Assembly (NCBI GenBank): GCA_942486035.1
Contig: CALNXK010000003.1
Coordinates: 1,943,501 to 2,007,500, forward strand
Reading direction: 5' to 3'
Source of the DNA: Porites lobata
Lineage: Eukaryota; Cnidaria; Anthozoa; Scleractinia; Poritidae
Length of the DNA: 64,000 nt
Under the pieces are notes generated by a model. That model saw nothing but the letters and a program-made list of their open reading frames with translations. It had not been told where the DNA came from and did not search any database. The first letter of the stretch is position 1, and every line of letters starts with the position of its first letter. The translations under genes and the position numbers were made by a program. Shown here one piece after another: positions 37,901 to 48,290 of the stretch.

Positions 37901-40446
37901 CTTTTGTTTTAAGAATTAGAAAACGTTGAATTTACTTGTCACGAAAATTCAAACTGGTGGCTCCTTCTACCCGATAGTAATTTATTTTTGAAATTCCAAA
38001 ACAATTTCACAGCTGAATTTTGAGCGACTTTTAGTTTCGGACTTCTGCTCCAACGATTTTTCTGAAATTCCTCTGGCATATTTATTATATCAATTAAAGC
38101 CGATATTAGAAATTTCAGTAAAAAATATCAGCAAAATTTTTTACTAGACGCGATTTTTTTGAACAGTAGGGTCCTTTTAAGCGCTAATTTCTCAAGAAAT
38201 ATTTACCATCAATGAAATCGGAATATTTCGTGTTATTGCCGAATGATATCTGTTGTTCTTTGCAAAGTTTCGCAGCCATCGCGTTAATAACCAAAAAGTT
38301 ATGACGGAAAATTTGTCACAGCTAAATGCTCTTGTATTAATTACGGAGCCACCTTAACTAACTCCAGTGAAGATAGTTTTCAGATAGCTGAGATAGTAGT
38401 TGGTTAGGCTATCTTTTTGCTATCTACATAGGTAGTTAGTTTTAAGATACTCTATCTATCTCCTAACTACCTGGCAGATATATAATAGTTAGCACAAAAC
38501 TAGGACAGAGATAGCTATGCACTATCCGCTCAAACTCTAAAATAGCAAAAAGATAGCGAGTTTTGTTGAGGAACTACATTTTAGATAGTTGAAACTAGTT
38601 TTAAGATAGCAATAAACTAGCAATAAGATATGATCATTTTTGTGACATAGCTTATCATCTTCGCACGGAAGCCAAAAGAATTTCACGATCCACGGAAATG
38701 CCTTAAAATCCGTTAAACTGCAAATATTTAATTCGTGTCTTTCGTGATCGCATGAGGATATGCTTGGTTGACTGGCCAGGGAAAAATTCCTCAGTAATCA
38801 TTCAATTAAATCGCAATAGGCTCTTGATTTTCAAAGAACGTTTCATCACAGTCGTATACAAATCGAGATTATTCTCCAGATGGAAAACTGGAATTGTTAT
38901 TATAGCTAGTTAAAATAAATCATCTTCAATTTAATGCTTGTCACCTGGGTCTCTTCTTCCCTTTCACGCGGAGGGCAGGAGAACTAATGGGCGCTACTTC
39001 TAGCGGGCTTGTAGCAAAAGTCTTTTGGCTCGCCACCTAAATGTCGACATGACAGGGACAGGACTGAAAACTGAATATGATATCAGTGACATCGATGAAG
39101 ACAAACCTTCCTCTGCTTTATGTCTTTTTTTCGTTTCGTTTCAGAAAGAATTCAAGTTCAAAACTAAGCTCGATCCGGGCAAGTCTTCTAAAATTTGTGA
39201 AACGGTACTGTGGCTTAACGAAACAAGCAAAATATTGAACAATAAAGTAGGAATCAGTGGCGAAGTTTATATTCTCGAATTTGCCCTGCGAGCGGAGGTT
39301 TCTTACTGTCATGAAAGGCTTCGCAAATGCTAAAGGCCTTGTCAGACTGAAAGAAACCTCTGCTCGCCGGGTAGTTCTCGAATGGCTGGAAAATCGTGAC
39401 ATCGGCCCAATGAACTTGAGCAACATGAGTAGCTTGAACTCGTCGCTTTGAATATTTTATGACGCGCGCTCAAAGTAACGACGTGAAAAACGCTTCGAGG
39501 AACCTCCGGGTTACATTGGTGAGCTTTCTACGAGGCGTTGTGCACGTGGGAAGACGGAACTTCATGGCACAGGAAACCTAGCTATGTTTCATTTATTTTG
39601 GAAACAACAGCACGTATTGACGTTCTGGAAAGTGCCAGAGGATGCCAGTCTTAATCTGCATTACGCTGACCAAAATTGCGTTGGCTGGGGAATTGAAGTC
39701 ATGGCAATTATCCGGTCAAGTCATCGATAATTAGAACAAAACACAATAAAATAAAAAATAATAAATAATAACGATGAAAGGCCACTGTTTCGTTTGAAGA
39801 AGAATAAAGCATCGAAACAAATTCGAAGTAACGCATGAGCAGCTGATATTTCATGAATTATTGACGAATGTCCAGGAGAATTGATTAATATTGAAAAATG
39901 GCTGGTATTGTACTTGTTAGTTGGAGCCTTTGTCTACTGGATCTAATATGTTAATTATATTGTTCCTCTGCTGTTGCGTCCTTCCATATTGATTAAACCC
40001 TTCATTTCGTGCCATCTTGATGGCTCTTATCTGGCATCAACTATATCAAGCGTCGCTTCGACCTTGGCTTAACCGACTTATAAATTGCGTTATCCATTTT
40101 TACAAAAATTTAAACAAATTACAATATTTCGTCGCAGCGAAATAATTTGCGAAATGTTTTCTTTGTTCTCCTAGTGGTTTGTAGGGCTCGCTAAGCCGTG
40201 AGCCAGAATCCGTTCAATTTTAAAGAGAGCACTTGAAGTTTGTTGTAGCTTAATGCCCCTTTTAGCTAGCTAAGGTAATCTTACTGCGATCTGTATTTTC
40301 ATTTACGTATTTTAAGATAATTCTTCAAAATAGCCAAGGTGAACGTGTGTAGCAACCGACAATCGCTTATAATACTCGCACTTACCTAAAGAAAGCCAAC
40401 TGAAGCACACTAAAATGTAGGCCAGTCTCTGCAAATTCCTCTGCAT
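25558..40446 (-). CDS. LU gene B: single-domain Ly6/uPAR-like surface protein
   Basis: Proposed exons are 40386-40446 (leader MQRNLQRLAYILVCFSWLSL, donor G|GTAAGT) and 25558-25985 (stop TGA at 25558-25560), joining in phase to about 162 residues. Exon 2 follows acceptor GTCGACAG and opens HSLKCYTC. The LU domain runs to EDYCNG with ten cysteines. The linker is longer than in gene A (TTAVKPSAAGPNPNTT and further Thr/Pro/Glu), followed by a hydrophobic tail (LYGMLVSVLAIGKM) suggesting a GPI signal. The distal leader is assigned because it is the paralogue of the gene A leader. The 14.4-kb intron is filled with transposons. A second leader exon at 30772-30835 has the same phase and could be used instead, so the exon 1 assignment is the weakest part. 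Confidence 0.65.
25990..27519. other. LU gene B intron, acceptor-side part
   Basis: The open frame at 26203-26547 ends in an inverted repeat (GATATAGCTTC / GAAGCTATATC, 26388-26500) followed by a CAACAAGGTTGCGTCCG fragment of the CAACATTGTTG family. No other structure resolved. Confidence 0.4.
27520..27918. mobile_element. MITE family F, copy 2
   Basis: Inverted in orientation relative to copy 1. Ends CAGGGGCACCCAACG and CGTTGGGTGCCCCTT; GACTTT is duplicated at 27514-27519 and 27919-27924, a 6-bp target duplication. Confidence 0.85.
27919..29280. other. LU gene B intron, gene-free
   Basis: Open frames here (for example 28505-28918) show no recognisable domain or signal peptide. No transposon ends were resolved. 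Confidence 0.35.
29281..29642. mobile_element. TA-flanked MITE (AAATTTCGC ends)
   Basis: TTGGTACTAAATTTCGCGG at the left and CAGCGAAATTAAGTATCAA at the right are inverted and flanked by TA. Internal AAATTTCGCGATTT repeats. This suggests a Tc1/mariner-type non-autonomous element. Confidence 0.7.
29643..30771. other. LU gene B intron, gene-free
   Basis: A C-rich fragment at 30209-30250 resembles a broken CCGG-type element. Nothing coding recognised. Confidence 0.35.
30772..30835 (-). CDS. Orphan leader exon (possible alternative first exon of LU gene B)
   Basis: ATG at 30835, then 21 codons reading MANDLRIVFLTGSIFLLFFC, then one base and a strong donor GTGAGT. It has the same design and phase as the other LU leader exons. 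I found no LU exon between it and 25985, so the gene B LU exon is its nearest compatible acceptor. Confidence 0.55.
30840..32249. other. LU gene B intron, gene-free
   Basis: Contains the A-rich tract at 31354-31425 and repeated TTTACGCG(G/T)GTAAA blocks near 31950-32065. No gene recognised. Confidence 0.4.
31354..31425. repeat. A-rich simple repeat (CAAA)n
   Basis: Long A runs interspersed with CAAACAAACAAAC. Confidence 0.9.
32250..32416. mobile_element. MITE with TAGCCTGCGTAGC ends
   Basis: AGTAGCCTGCGTAGC at the left and GCTACGTACGTAGGCTA at the right are imperfect inverted repeats. Confidence 0.6.
33141..33960. repeat. CTATCTT/ACTAGT-rich field, left block
   Basis: Dense TATCTTA, GATAGC and AACTAG words, with an ordered 44-bp tandem array in its right half. 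Similar blocks flank the palindrome at 36284-36530 and 38358-38640, partly in inverted orientation. Confidence 0.75.
33540..33890. repeat. 44-bp tandem array
   Basis: GTTTGGATAG-type words recur at 33581, 33625, 33669, 33713 and 33757, exactly 44 bases apart, with further copies to about 33890. Each unit carries AACTAGTGTTTGGATAGC and AATAAACTAGATG. Confidence 0.88.
33961..36283. other. Gene-free stretch between GATAG-rich blocks
   Basis: One 96-codon frame (34862-35152) and others show no recognisable domain. If the flanking blocks are the arms of one large element, this is its inner region. Confidence 0.35.
36284..36533. repeat. GATAG/CTATC-rich block, middle
   Basis: Repeated AAGATAG, GATAGGCTATCTTT and GATAGC words directly left of the palindrome. 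Confidence 0.7.
36534..38353. mobile_element. Large palindromic (foldback) element flanked by TTAA
   Basis: The left arm from 36534 (GGTGGCTCCGTAATTAATAC) to about 37377 is repeated inverted from about 37523 to 38353, with a spacer of about 145 bases. TTAA occurs at both edges (36530-36533 and 38354-38357). The arms match along their length with scattered differences. No transposase frame; the 78- and 72-codon frames do not look real. TTAA flanks suggest a piggyBac-type target, but this is not certain. Confidence 0.85.
38358..38640. repeat. GATAG/CTATC-rich block, right
   Basis: The same word content as 33141-33960 and 36284-36533 (AGGCTATCTTTTTGCTATCTAC, TTTTAAGATAGCAATAAACTAG). Confidence 0.7.
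38641..40385. other. LU gene B intron, leader-proximal part
   Basis: From about 39590 onward it resembles the gene A intron next to its leader. An acceptor-like site (TTCGTTTCGTTTCAG near 39143) precedes a plus-strand frame of 62 codons that I do not recognise. Confidence 0.4.
40386..40446 (-). CDS. LU gene B, exon 1 (distal leader exon)
   Basis: ATG at 40446, 20 codons plus one base, donor GTAAGT from 40385. It is homologous to the leader exon 11615-11672. It lies only about 350 bases from the start of the tandem array. Confidence 0.68.
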
Positions 40447-41694
40447 GTTGTCTTTTAGATTCACGTCTTCTTTGTCGTTGTGGCTTGCACTAACGGGCGG
40501 TTTAAATACCACAGTTACTGCCGGATGAAATAATATCTCGTGACGAGCGAAGTTACTTCGTCATTTCTCCGACGATCACGTAAATAAACGTTGCGTCATA
40601 GGTGACCTTCAGTTATTTACCGATACCGGTAATCCCTTTTTTGGTCAGACTCACAGCCTCCACGCATCACAGCCGCGCATCACAAGCTTCCCAATCCCAC
40701 TTTGAGGGACTGTACGTTGTTCTTGGTGAAAGCTACAAGCTTGACAGCCTGGGCTGACTGAAGTTTAGCCTTGATGATTTTTACCTGGGATGATGAGCCA
40801 AAGGATAGACACGTTGTTACATAATAAGGATTAGTGTTCCATAAGGGAAGAACTTTTCGGCAACTTTCGAAACACTCGTCATGAATGCAATTCTACGTCC
40901 TTGATTAAAGTTTTTTTCTTTCGGTTTCTTATACTCTAAGTCATTTAGCCCCTGAAGGAAGGTCAAAATTTCGAATTCGAACATCAGTGAATTCAACTGT
41001 AATGCACTTGTTTTCTTCAGTTCGCTCTTATGAGGGAAAAAGGCCAGTGTTACTTGACTTTTCTCTTCAAAGTCCGTCGAGCGCGGGTGATAAAATATAA
41101 ACCGCTGGAGATTTATTGACCGCCAGCACAAGGGGGTAGTGCTGGGGGAAGAAGAAAATAGACGTTTTTTATTTTGCTTTCTCGCGCTCCGCGCTCCGCG
41201 CTCGTTCTCGCGCGAGCTCACCGATGTTTTTGAAAATAACGAAAAGAAAAATAAAACAACGTCTGTTTACAGGCTATACTAGACATGGTATTTCTAAATA
41301 TTAAGCTTTATTCCAGAAATGGCGGTTTTAGCCGTTTCTCGATATCGTACTGAAAGTTTGTTTTTTAATTAGTGAAATAATTGCAAGGCTGCATCACATG
41401 GATCAATAGGCCTATCGTATTATTTTTCAGTTTGTTAGAAAATAAAGGGTTGAACTCAGTGACACTCAAGAAAAACACCAAAGACACTTCTAATGGGTCA
41501 TTAAGGTCTAGTGTCACTGCAGGAACAAATCGATGAACATTTCGTCGGGGTCCGATGCACTTCTGTACTCTGATCAACCAGCTCGTCTCCGCGCGATCGC
41601 ACGAGTCATCCAATGTGTCGTTTGGTGTGTTCAGCCGTTTGAGAAAATGATATGGAAAGACCTCTCATACCCACTGATGCCATAAGGGATGATC

Positions 41695-41695
<1 letters not shown>

Positions 41696-41725
<30 letters not shown>

Positions 41726-42596
41726 AAGCTTTATTTGCATGACCATAACAAAGTATTACAGTATTGCAAAAGCTACTTGAAATTAGTCATTGATTCCTTG
41801 TAAATTAAATATTCAAAATAATTTGAAACTCATTAATCATTGTTTATTTCTAACCATCAGTAGGATTAATTATTCCGGAGATAAGTTTGTCTCTCAATTC
41901 AAAGCAAGTTGATATAAATGAAATTAATTGGATGTTAATAAAATAGTCAGTAGAATTCATCAGATGTGATAATAGGGACTCATGTGATTGTAGTCGTAGA
42001 AACGGTATTTTAGGTTCTAGTTTAGAGAAGAACATATCTCTTATCGAAGAGAAACTTGGACAATCTAATAAAAAGTGAGTTTCGTCTTCAATTCTGTTAC
42101 AATTGCAGAGATTGCATAACCTTTCGCCACGTGGTAGATTGTCGTATCTACCTGTCTCAATCCTAAGTTTGTGACTGCTTATTCTCAGTTTCACTAATGT
42201 TTTCCTAGAAGGGTTCTTTCTTGTTAAATCTAGGTAGACAGAAGGGCTATAATTCGTTTTGATTTTATAATAAAAGTTAAGTTTTTGTGAATGTTGAAGG
42301 GTATGATTCCAGTAAGTGATATATTTCTTTTGCATAAGATCTACATTTTGCTTAATTTTACATTTATTCAGTACTTACAATTAAAGCCTGGGAAATCATA
42401 GTCGTCAGTCATCTTCTTAAGACTGGAGTAAAAACTATTTTGGCCACTATGATAAAGGTCAACAGATATTTTTAAAGATTGTTTAACTATAGAATTTTCA
42501 TCTTTTTCTTGGAGATAGTTTAAGTAATGAAGTATCTTGTTATTTATATCAATGATCAGAGGGAATCTGCCAAGTTCAGATCTGCATGCAACATTC
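41696..42596 (-). mobile_element. 5'-truncated LINE (non-LTR retrotransposon) insertion
   Basis: Two minus-strand frames (42598-42368 and 42335-41850) give the C-terminal end of a LINE ORF2, including RSELGRFPLIIDINNKIL and a zinc-knuckle-like CNLCNCNRIEDETHFLLDCP. The 3' end carries AATAAAGC and a (TTG)n tail at about 41696-41724. ATGATCC is duplicated at 41689-41695 and 42597-42603. Unit 3 has a single ATGATCC at the matching place (near 63227), so the insertion is specific to unit 1. The two frames are separated by a stop or frameshift, so the copy is dead. Confidence 0.9.
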
Positions 42597-42829
42597 ATGA
42601 TCCGGAGGACTGAAGCGACTGCAGTACCCTAAATGGAAATGTTGTTTACATATCATGACATATAGACTATATAGACATGATTTCGATCCCCACACTCGCC
42701 CAGATCAGTATCGATCGCCCCATAGCTAGTTTCAAAACATCTGAGGTAAACATCTGAGGTGACTATTGACGCGATCTTGACAGAGCTGATCTTCAACGTA
42801 GATGGGTTCCGTACATTCCATGCGCCTGC

Positions 42830-43290
42830 CCCCCGGGGGGGGGGGGGCATTTGGGTATTTTTTGGGTGGGTATGTGCCGTCCGGGACTCCAAATTGGCAC
42901 CCCGTTCTAAAACAAATTCTCCTAAAATTGATACCCCGTTCTAGAAATGGGCCAGTTTTTTATACCCCGTTCTACAATTTGCCCTAAAATTGATACCCCG
43001 TTCTAGAAATGGGCCAATCTTTTATACTCTGTTCTAGGGTGCAACAAGAGTACAACGGTTTGCTTGTTAACACATTGAACCGTATTTATAAAAGCTATCT
43101 GTCCTTGAATAGAAAAGTCAAGGGGCTGCTTACAAAACTGGAGCTTTCGTACGTTCGAAATATTATACCCCGTTCTAGAAAACGCCTCTGAAATGGATAC
43201 CCCGTTCTAAATAAGGAGCGTCAAAATCACGACCCCGTTGGGCGGCACATACCCGTATAGGTAATGTATGGGAGTACCCCCGCCCCCCGG
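42830..43290. mobile_element. CCCGG-ended element, family B (unit 1 copy)
   Basis: Begins with C then G homopolymers, ends TACCCCCGCCCCCCGG, and is flanked by the 8-bp direct repeat GCGCCTGC (42822-42829, 43291-43298). The inside has about eight copies of TACCCCGTTCTAGAA, partly followed by ATGGGCCA. Confidence 0.82.
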
Positions 43291-43298
43291 GCGCCTGC

Positions 43299-43982
43299 TA
43301 GGTTATAGTTTACGGACATATGATGTCACATACGTGGTAAGAGCAAACTAAGATTGGTGGAGACATTCTTACCAAAACTTGACGTCATATCTGAACAGTT
43401 ACCTGATCATGAGCACATACCCACGAATGGAATATGTGAATGAAAGCTTAGTTTATCGTTTGCCTCATGGTAGTAATATTGATAGCGACCGGGTACGACT
43501 GATATTGTGAGAACAATGAATCGGAAGTCACGCAGATCCACGTACGTCTTGAGAGAACTTATTGCTGTAACGGGCAGGTTACGATCCCGGAATATTCCTT
43601 ATTTGGTAATTGTTTTCAACATTGAGAACATGAACAAGGAAGAAAAGGAATATAGAAGCCTTCATTTGGACTAGTCATCAAGGAAATTCCAATGTGACGT
43701 TTTCTGATCTGAATGATCTGTAACACTTCTTCAGCTTCCAAATTGTCTCCTATGCATATTAGTGGCTCGATTACCAGCTGTCTGTAGATATTGAAGCATA
43801 TGAGGATACCCGTTTGCCGATTAGGATTCGAGTTGGATTTTTGAGTTAAAGTTTTCAGAAAATGGTCAGCGGTTTACAAAAAGTCCTCTTTCGAAGGTCT
43901 CTTCCAAGGAAGAGGAGGAAAGCGTGGCTCATCTTCTTTGGAAGAAACTCAGTTAACTCACGTGTGACGGAGTCAACATATT
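43299..43982. other. Array unit 1, gene-free segment
   Basis: Unique-looking sequence, closely repeated in unit 2 from about 53700 to 54333. No coding pattern. Confidence 0.5.
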
Positions 43983-44403
43983 AGGCTGCGTGCAAACGGA
44001 CGCAACAACTCTTAATATTGTTGCGCCAACAATGTTGGGAGTTGTTGCGTACGTGTTGGCAGTGGTGTGCAAACGGATGCCACAACTCCCAACAATGTTA
44101 GGACCTGCAGTGCGTCGTGGGAAGGATACAATCCCTAAATGTTTGTAAACCATGCGTAATGCGTGGCCCCAACAATGTTGGAAGAGCTGTGCGAACGGAT
44201 CCAACATTGTTGCGCTACGCTTCGGCGATCACGGAACAAAAGAAATGTTGGGAGTTGTTGGCTGAAAAGTTTGACCGGTTTCAAACTTTGCGCAACAACA
44301 TCCAACAACATGCAACAGGGTATGCAAACGGACGCAACATGTATCATCCAACAATGTTGGGAGTTGTTGGCCAACAATGTTGCGTCCGTTTGCACGGGGC
44401 TTT
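43983..44403. mobile_element. CAACATTGTTG MITE, unit 1 copy
   Basis: GTGCAAACGGACGCAACA at the left and TGTTGCGTCCGTTTGCAC at the right form the terminal inverted repeat. The inside is dense in CCAACAATGTTGGGAGTTG words on both strands, producing many spurious short frames. Confidence 0.85.
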
Positions 44404-45380
44404 AGAGCCTAGCAAAACAAAAAGTTACCAAAAAACAAAGAAAAAAATACTTCTGATCACTTAACGTCTCTGGGAAACGTAACGAAAAATACTTGATTTA
44501 TTGGCCGCTCCTTTATGTATTGGACAGGAAGTCTAACTGAAGCAAAGAAAGCTTTGAAAATCTAGCCCTTGCATTCTATAAACCGTCAAAACAGAAGAGA
44601 TTGCCATGTGGAAGTTGCCAGGAAAAAATTACTGAGTAATAAATCAACTGACAAAATTTACATAGTATGTAAAAAATGTAAGTAACATAATTATAAATCT
44701 CCAAAAACATACCGTAAAAGATCATTTACTTTAGTTATCTTTGCCCCCTAGTTGTTTTTGGAAGGTACTTTTGGAAGGTACTTTTAGTTATCTTTGCCCC
44801 CTCTAGTTGTTTGTTAGGTAAGTATGTCAAAAGAATCCTCAATTGTTGCCGCGATTGAAAGCAACACATTCTTCGCTCCACAACCTTCTTATTCGAGCTG
44901 ATGCGACCAAGAAAAAAATTTCACTTTGACTGAGACAAGGGAGCTCACCCAAATCAACACTTTCCTTGGCTATAAATCATTGGAATGATGATAAACTGCC
45001 TTTCGTTTGTGAAAATCAGCGCCGACGGTTTGTGATGCGACTTTGATGAAATCTACAGCGACATGTTTTGATCACTTGATCTAGAATTATAGTTGCAACG
45101 CAATCAGGATTCCCCCTTGTCCATCAATGAGGGTGAGCGGCCATACTGGCCCACCCACCCACCAACTGCCAGTTCAGTTGCGATTTCGAATGAAAAGTCA
45201 AAATAGAGGTATTAATCGTAAATGATGTTTGCATATAATTTTCTAATAAGTACATTATTTTCTGTACGTCATCAAAGTTTCCTTTTGCTAGATTCAGAGA
45301 GCAGTTGTCTTTGTCCGGCGCCGTTTCTTCGCAAAATTAACCTGTTTCAGTGATATCTTAGGAAATTTAGACTGCATTTG
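44404..45380. other. Array unit 1, gene-free segment
   Basis: Includes a short local duplication of GGAAGGTACTTTTAGTTATC near 44750-44815, also seen in unit 2. From about 45037 the sequence is absent from unit 2. Confidence 0.4.
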
Positions 45381-45399
45381 AAAACTATGACAAGCTAAA

Positions 45400-46140
45400 T
45401 GCATTCAGGCTATGTGTTTGCCGGATAGCTTTTCGAGTGTTCCGACGCATAAATGTACCAGGTGAGTATGGGGACAAGACTGACTGATGAGTTTTTAAAA
45501 TTCTGAAAAATGTGAAATCCTCCGGGTGCACCGAAAGAGAAACACATTCCTGTTTACCTACACCCTCCATGGGGTGCCGCTAAAGACAGTCTCAGAGACT
45601 AAATACCTTCATTGTTGTGTTTTATCCAAAGACCTGAAACTGAACTCCCATATTAGCAAGGTGACCAGTGAGGAATACAGGACACTAGCATTTCTTAAGC
45701 GAACCCTGAGAGTAAATTCGCCTTCTCTAAAAGCTAAGGCATACGCGTCAATACGTCCCGCCGTTGCAATACTGTAGTACTGTTTAGGGCCCTCGTAAAG
45801 GCGTGGAAAACTATATAGAAATGGTGCAGCGACGGGCCGCCAGGTGGGCAGTCGGGAGATACCAGCTATTAGCAAGAGTGACAGAGATGCTTAAAGAGCT
45901 CAACTGGAGAACCTTAGAGCAGAGAAGATTCGACGCGCACCAAACTATGTTTTATAGGATCTTTAACAACTTAGTTGCAGTGAACTCAGCCTACAATTTG
46001 CGTTCACCAACCGGCAAAAGTAGACATGTTCAGTTCACTTCTTCATCATGATTTCCACTGACCTCTGCAACCTCTCACAGACTGTCTATCTATCCTAGAA
46101 CTATAGTTCAGTAGAACTACCTGCCTCCAGATGTCTAATC
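45400..46140 (+). pseudogene. LINE reverse-transcriptase relic
   Basis: Plus-strand fragments read VPLKTVSETKYL, LKLNSHISKVTS, YRTLAFLKRTL and then MVQRRAARWAVGRY, LKELNWRTLEQRRFDAH. These are the characteristic end of cnidarian non-LTR reverse transcriptases. A frameshift near 45775-45800 and missing upstream domains make it dead. It lies in a block of about 1.4 kb (about 45037-46490) present in unit 1 and absent from unit 2. Confidence 0.85.
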
Positions 46141-47720
46141 TCTCGGCTGATCCTACTCAGTTCTTGGTCAGTGTGTCTAGAATCACTCATCAACAGTTGG
46201 AGTGTGATTTGTAAGGATTTAACATTTTACACTTTCTTACTCACAGGAAACTCACCCCGCGAATTTGGCACCATGGTGAACCCTCCCCTCACCCCGCCCA
46301 GGTCAATGTTGTTTAGGCGGGAGCAAAAATGTTCCGGCCACACTTCAACTTTGTTTTTCGGGGGAGAGGGGGAAGTATCTTGAGTGAACCGGGCTCTAGA
46401 GGGAAGTATTCTAAAATTAGACATACAACGTGCATTTTTCTTAACATTTTTGTCCAAGATCGTAGTCTGGTGTCTCAAGTGCGACTACCTGTATTTCGTC
46501 GCAACAAAAAATGGACTGAATAATTCTTTCGATTTTAAAAGTACTTATGAATATTTAAAATGCTTTGGCACTGATAAATAAACCAGTTAGATCCATGCAT
46601 CATTGTCATTGGAAAGTCTGGGAAAAAGTTGAAGCCAGAAACCGTGAAGGTAGGCTTTGGCCATTATGCTAGCATTATTTTGAGCATAATAACATGGCAA
46701 AAGCATCAAGTATAATGCCAGCATTTTAGCAGTTTGAATCAGTAAAAGGGAAAATTTGTCTAAAGTGATGAAATTCACCGAAAAACAGGCAAACAGCCAA
46801 ACATATATATTTCAGGTTTCTAGCCAAAACTAGAGAGAGCCTAGTCTAGTCAACGCTGGTCAGCGGTTCGGCGTGTGCAGCCGCCATTTTGTTTGCTTGA
46901 TATTCCAGTGTGTCAGGAGCCCTTGTGGATGGCTCATACAAAAGTTACACATTATGTAGTTTAGTTTCTGAAGATTTTTGTGTCTATTATTGTGTATGTA
47001 GTGATGGAACTTTCGAAAGAAAAAAAAGAAAAGAAAGAAAAAAAATTAAAGAAATACGTGTCTCTATAGCTAAAAGCTATATTTTTAGTATTCTTGATCA
47101 AGTTTTTCAGTCATCAGGAATAGAATCTCAAACAAAAGCAGCAACAAAAACAACTATTGCGTCGTCACTCTAACATAGCTATATAGCTTTTATCGTACCA
47201 TAAACACAAGCCATATCGTAGCTTAGCTGTTCCAGGCTCCGAGGTGGTGGTGGAAAGTCGTTCAGTAATAAGAAATGCGAAAAACGCGCGGGGGCTGGGG
47301 AGAGACAGGGCCATTTTTCCCGCCGCCACCGCCCCCTTTCCCAAGTCTTGCGCGTCTTATTTTCGCTTTGCTCGTTTTAATACATTCCCACTATACTATC
47401 TGAGAGCCTGGCACTAGGGTAATCGTAGCTTGGTCAATGCTTCCGTATTTCTCTATGCAATGAATTGCTCTGAGGAGATGCTAATGACATATAGATGCTA
47501 AATGACCTATAGTAGCGGGTATTTTTGAAACCAGCCATATTATTTATTGCGCTGTTTTGTTAGACATCTGGTCTTCGCTTTTCAGTTAAGATGACAAAGA
47601 TATGCGCTTAGTATATCTGGGCCGGGAAAGATAATCGAAACCATTGTGCAAGTTTTGCAAGATCAGCTCGGTTCTTAACACTGTAACAGTCTGGCGCTTG
47701 GCGCCGCAATATATGAAACC
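46141..47720. other. Array unit 1, gene-free segment
   Basis: A C-rich interspersed fragment at about 46245-46390 and an A/G-rich tract at 47020-47050. The site matching the unit 2 Mutator-like insertion is uninterrupted here (CCAGTGTGT once, 46909). Confidence 0.45.
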
Positions 47721-47724
47721 GTCG

Positions 47725-47778
47725 CCTGGTTAGCTCAGTTGGGAGAGCGCCGGTTTGCTGATCGGGAGGTCAAGATCT
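47725..47778 (+). repeat. tRNA-derived SINE head fragment (unit 1)
   Basis: TTAGCTCAGTTGGGAGAGCG is a clean A-box/D-arm and GCCGGTTTGCTGATCGGG an anticodon-arm relic. The T-arm/B-box is replaced by family D sequence, so this is not a working tRNA gene. Confidence 0.7.
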
Positions 47779-47788
47779 TTAAATACCG

Positions 47789-48290
47789 TAAACTGACTCC
47801 GAAAATAAGCCGGGGGGCTTCTATTTTTCAAAGGTCCTTTTTGAGAGGCTTATTTTTGGAGGGGCTTATCTACGGAGGGAAATTTGCGTTTCAAAACCGA
47901 TTGGGCTAGCTTATAGCCAACCCCTCCCACGCCTCCTACCTCCATTACTCGCTTAGAGGGCTAAAATTTGTCACTCACCCGCGCATTGCACACAATTTTT
48001 TTTACACCCCTCCCTCCCTTACACAACTTCAATACTACTATATGCAACGGCGTTTTCACAAGTAGGTTTATTTCTAGATAAGCCTTTCCCGCGAATTGCT
48101 TTCGAAAAGCCAATCACAAGCAATTGCGTCATCAATAATAAACTTTTAATACGTAACCAGGACAACTCCTTCAAAATGAATGGCGGACGCACGTGAGGAA
48201 TCTTCAGAGAATTCTTCTGACAGTACATATATAAGCCCCCCAAAGCGATAACGTAAAAAACCCTCCATTAAATCGCCCCTCCGGGTGTGT
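47789..48290. mobile_element. Family D element, unit 1 copy (internally deleted)
   Basis: Starts ACCGTAAACTGACTCCGAAAATAAGCC and has AGGGGCTTATCTACGGAGG inside. Compared with unit 2 it lacks the right end TCGGAATTTTACGGTA and the following 150 bases. Confidence 0.6.

Noticed and set aside
39025..39333. Plus-strand frame with a good acceptor-like site near 39143
   Set aside because: No recognisable domain, no partner exon found, and it lies inside the proposed gene B intron on the other strand.
40817..41221. 134-codon minus-strand frame, with partial copies at 52525-52776 and 62012-62314
   Set aside because: It is shared only because the region is duplicated. Ends differ, there is no domain or signal peptide, and indels between units break it.
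43953..44464. Cluster of short frames on both strands, repeated at 54303-54803
   Set aside because: Produced by the CAACAATGTTG words of a MITE; no coding meaning.
47735..47790. Possible tRNA gene
   Set aside because: The A-box is good but the B-box, T-arm and matching acceptor stem are missing; a SINE head fragment.
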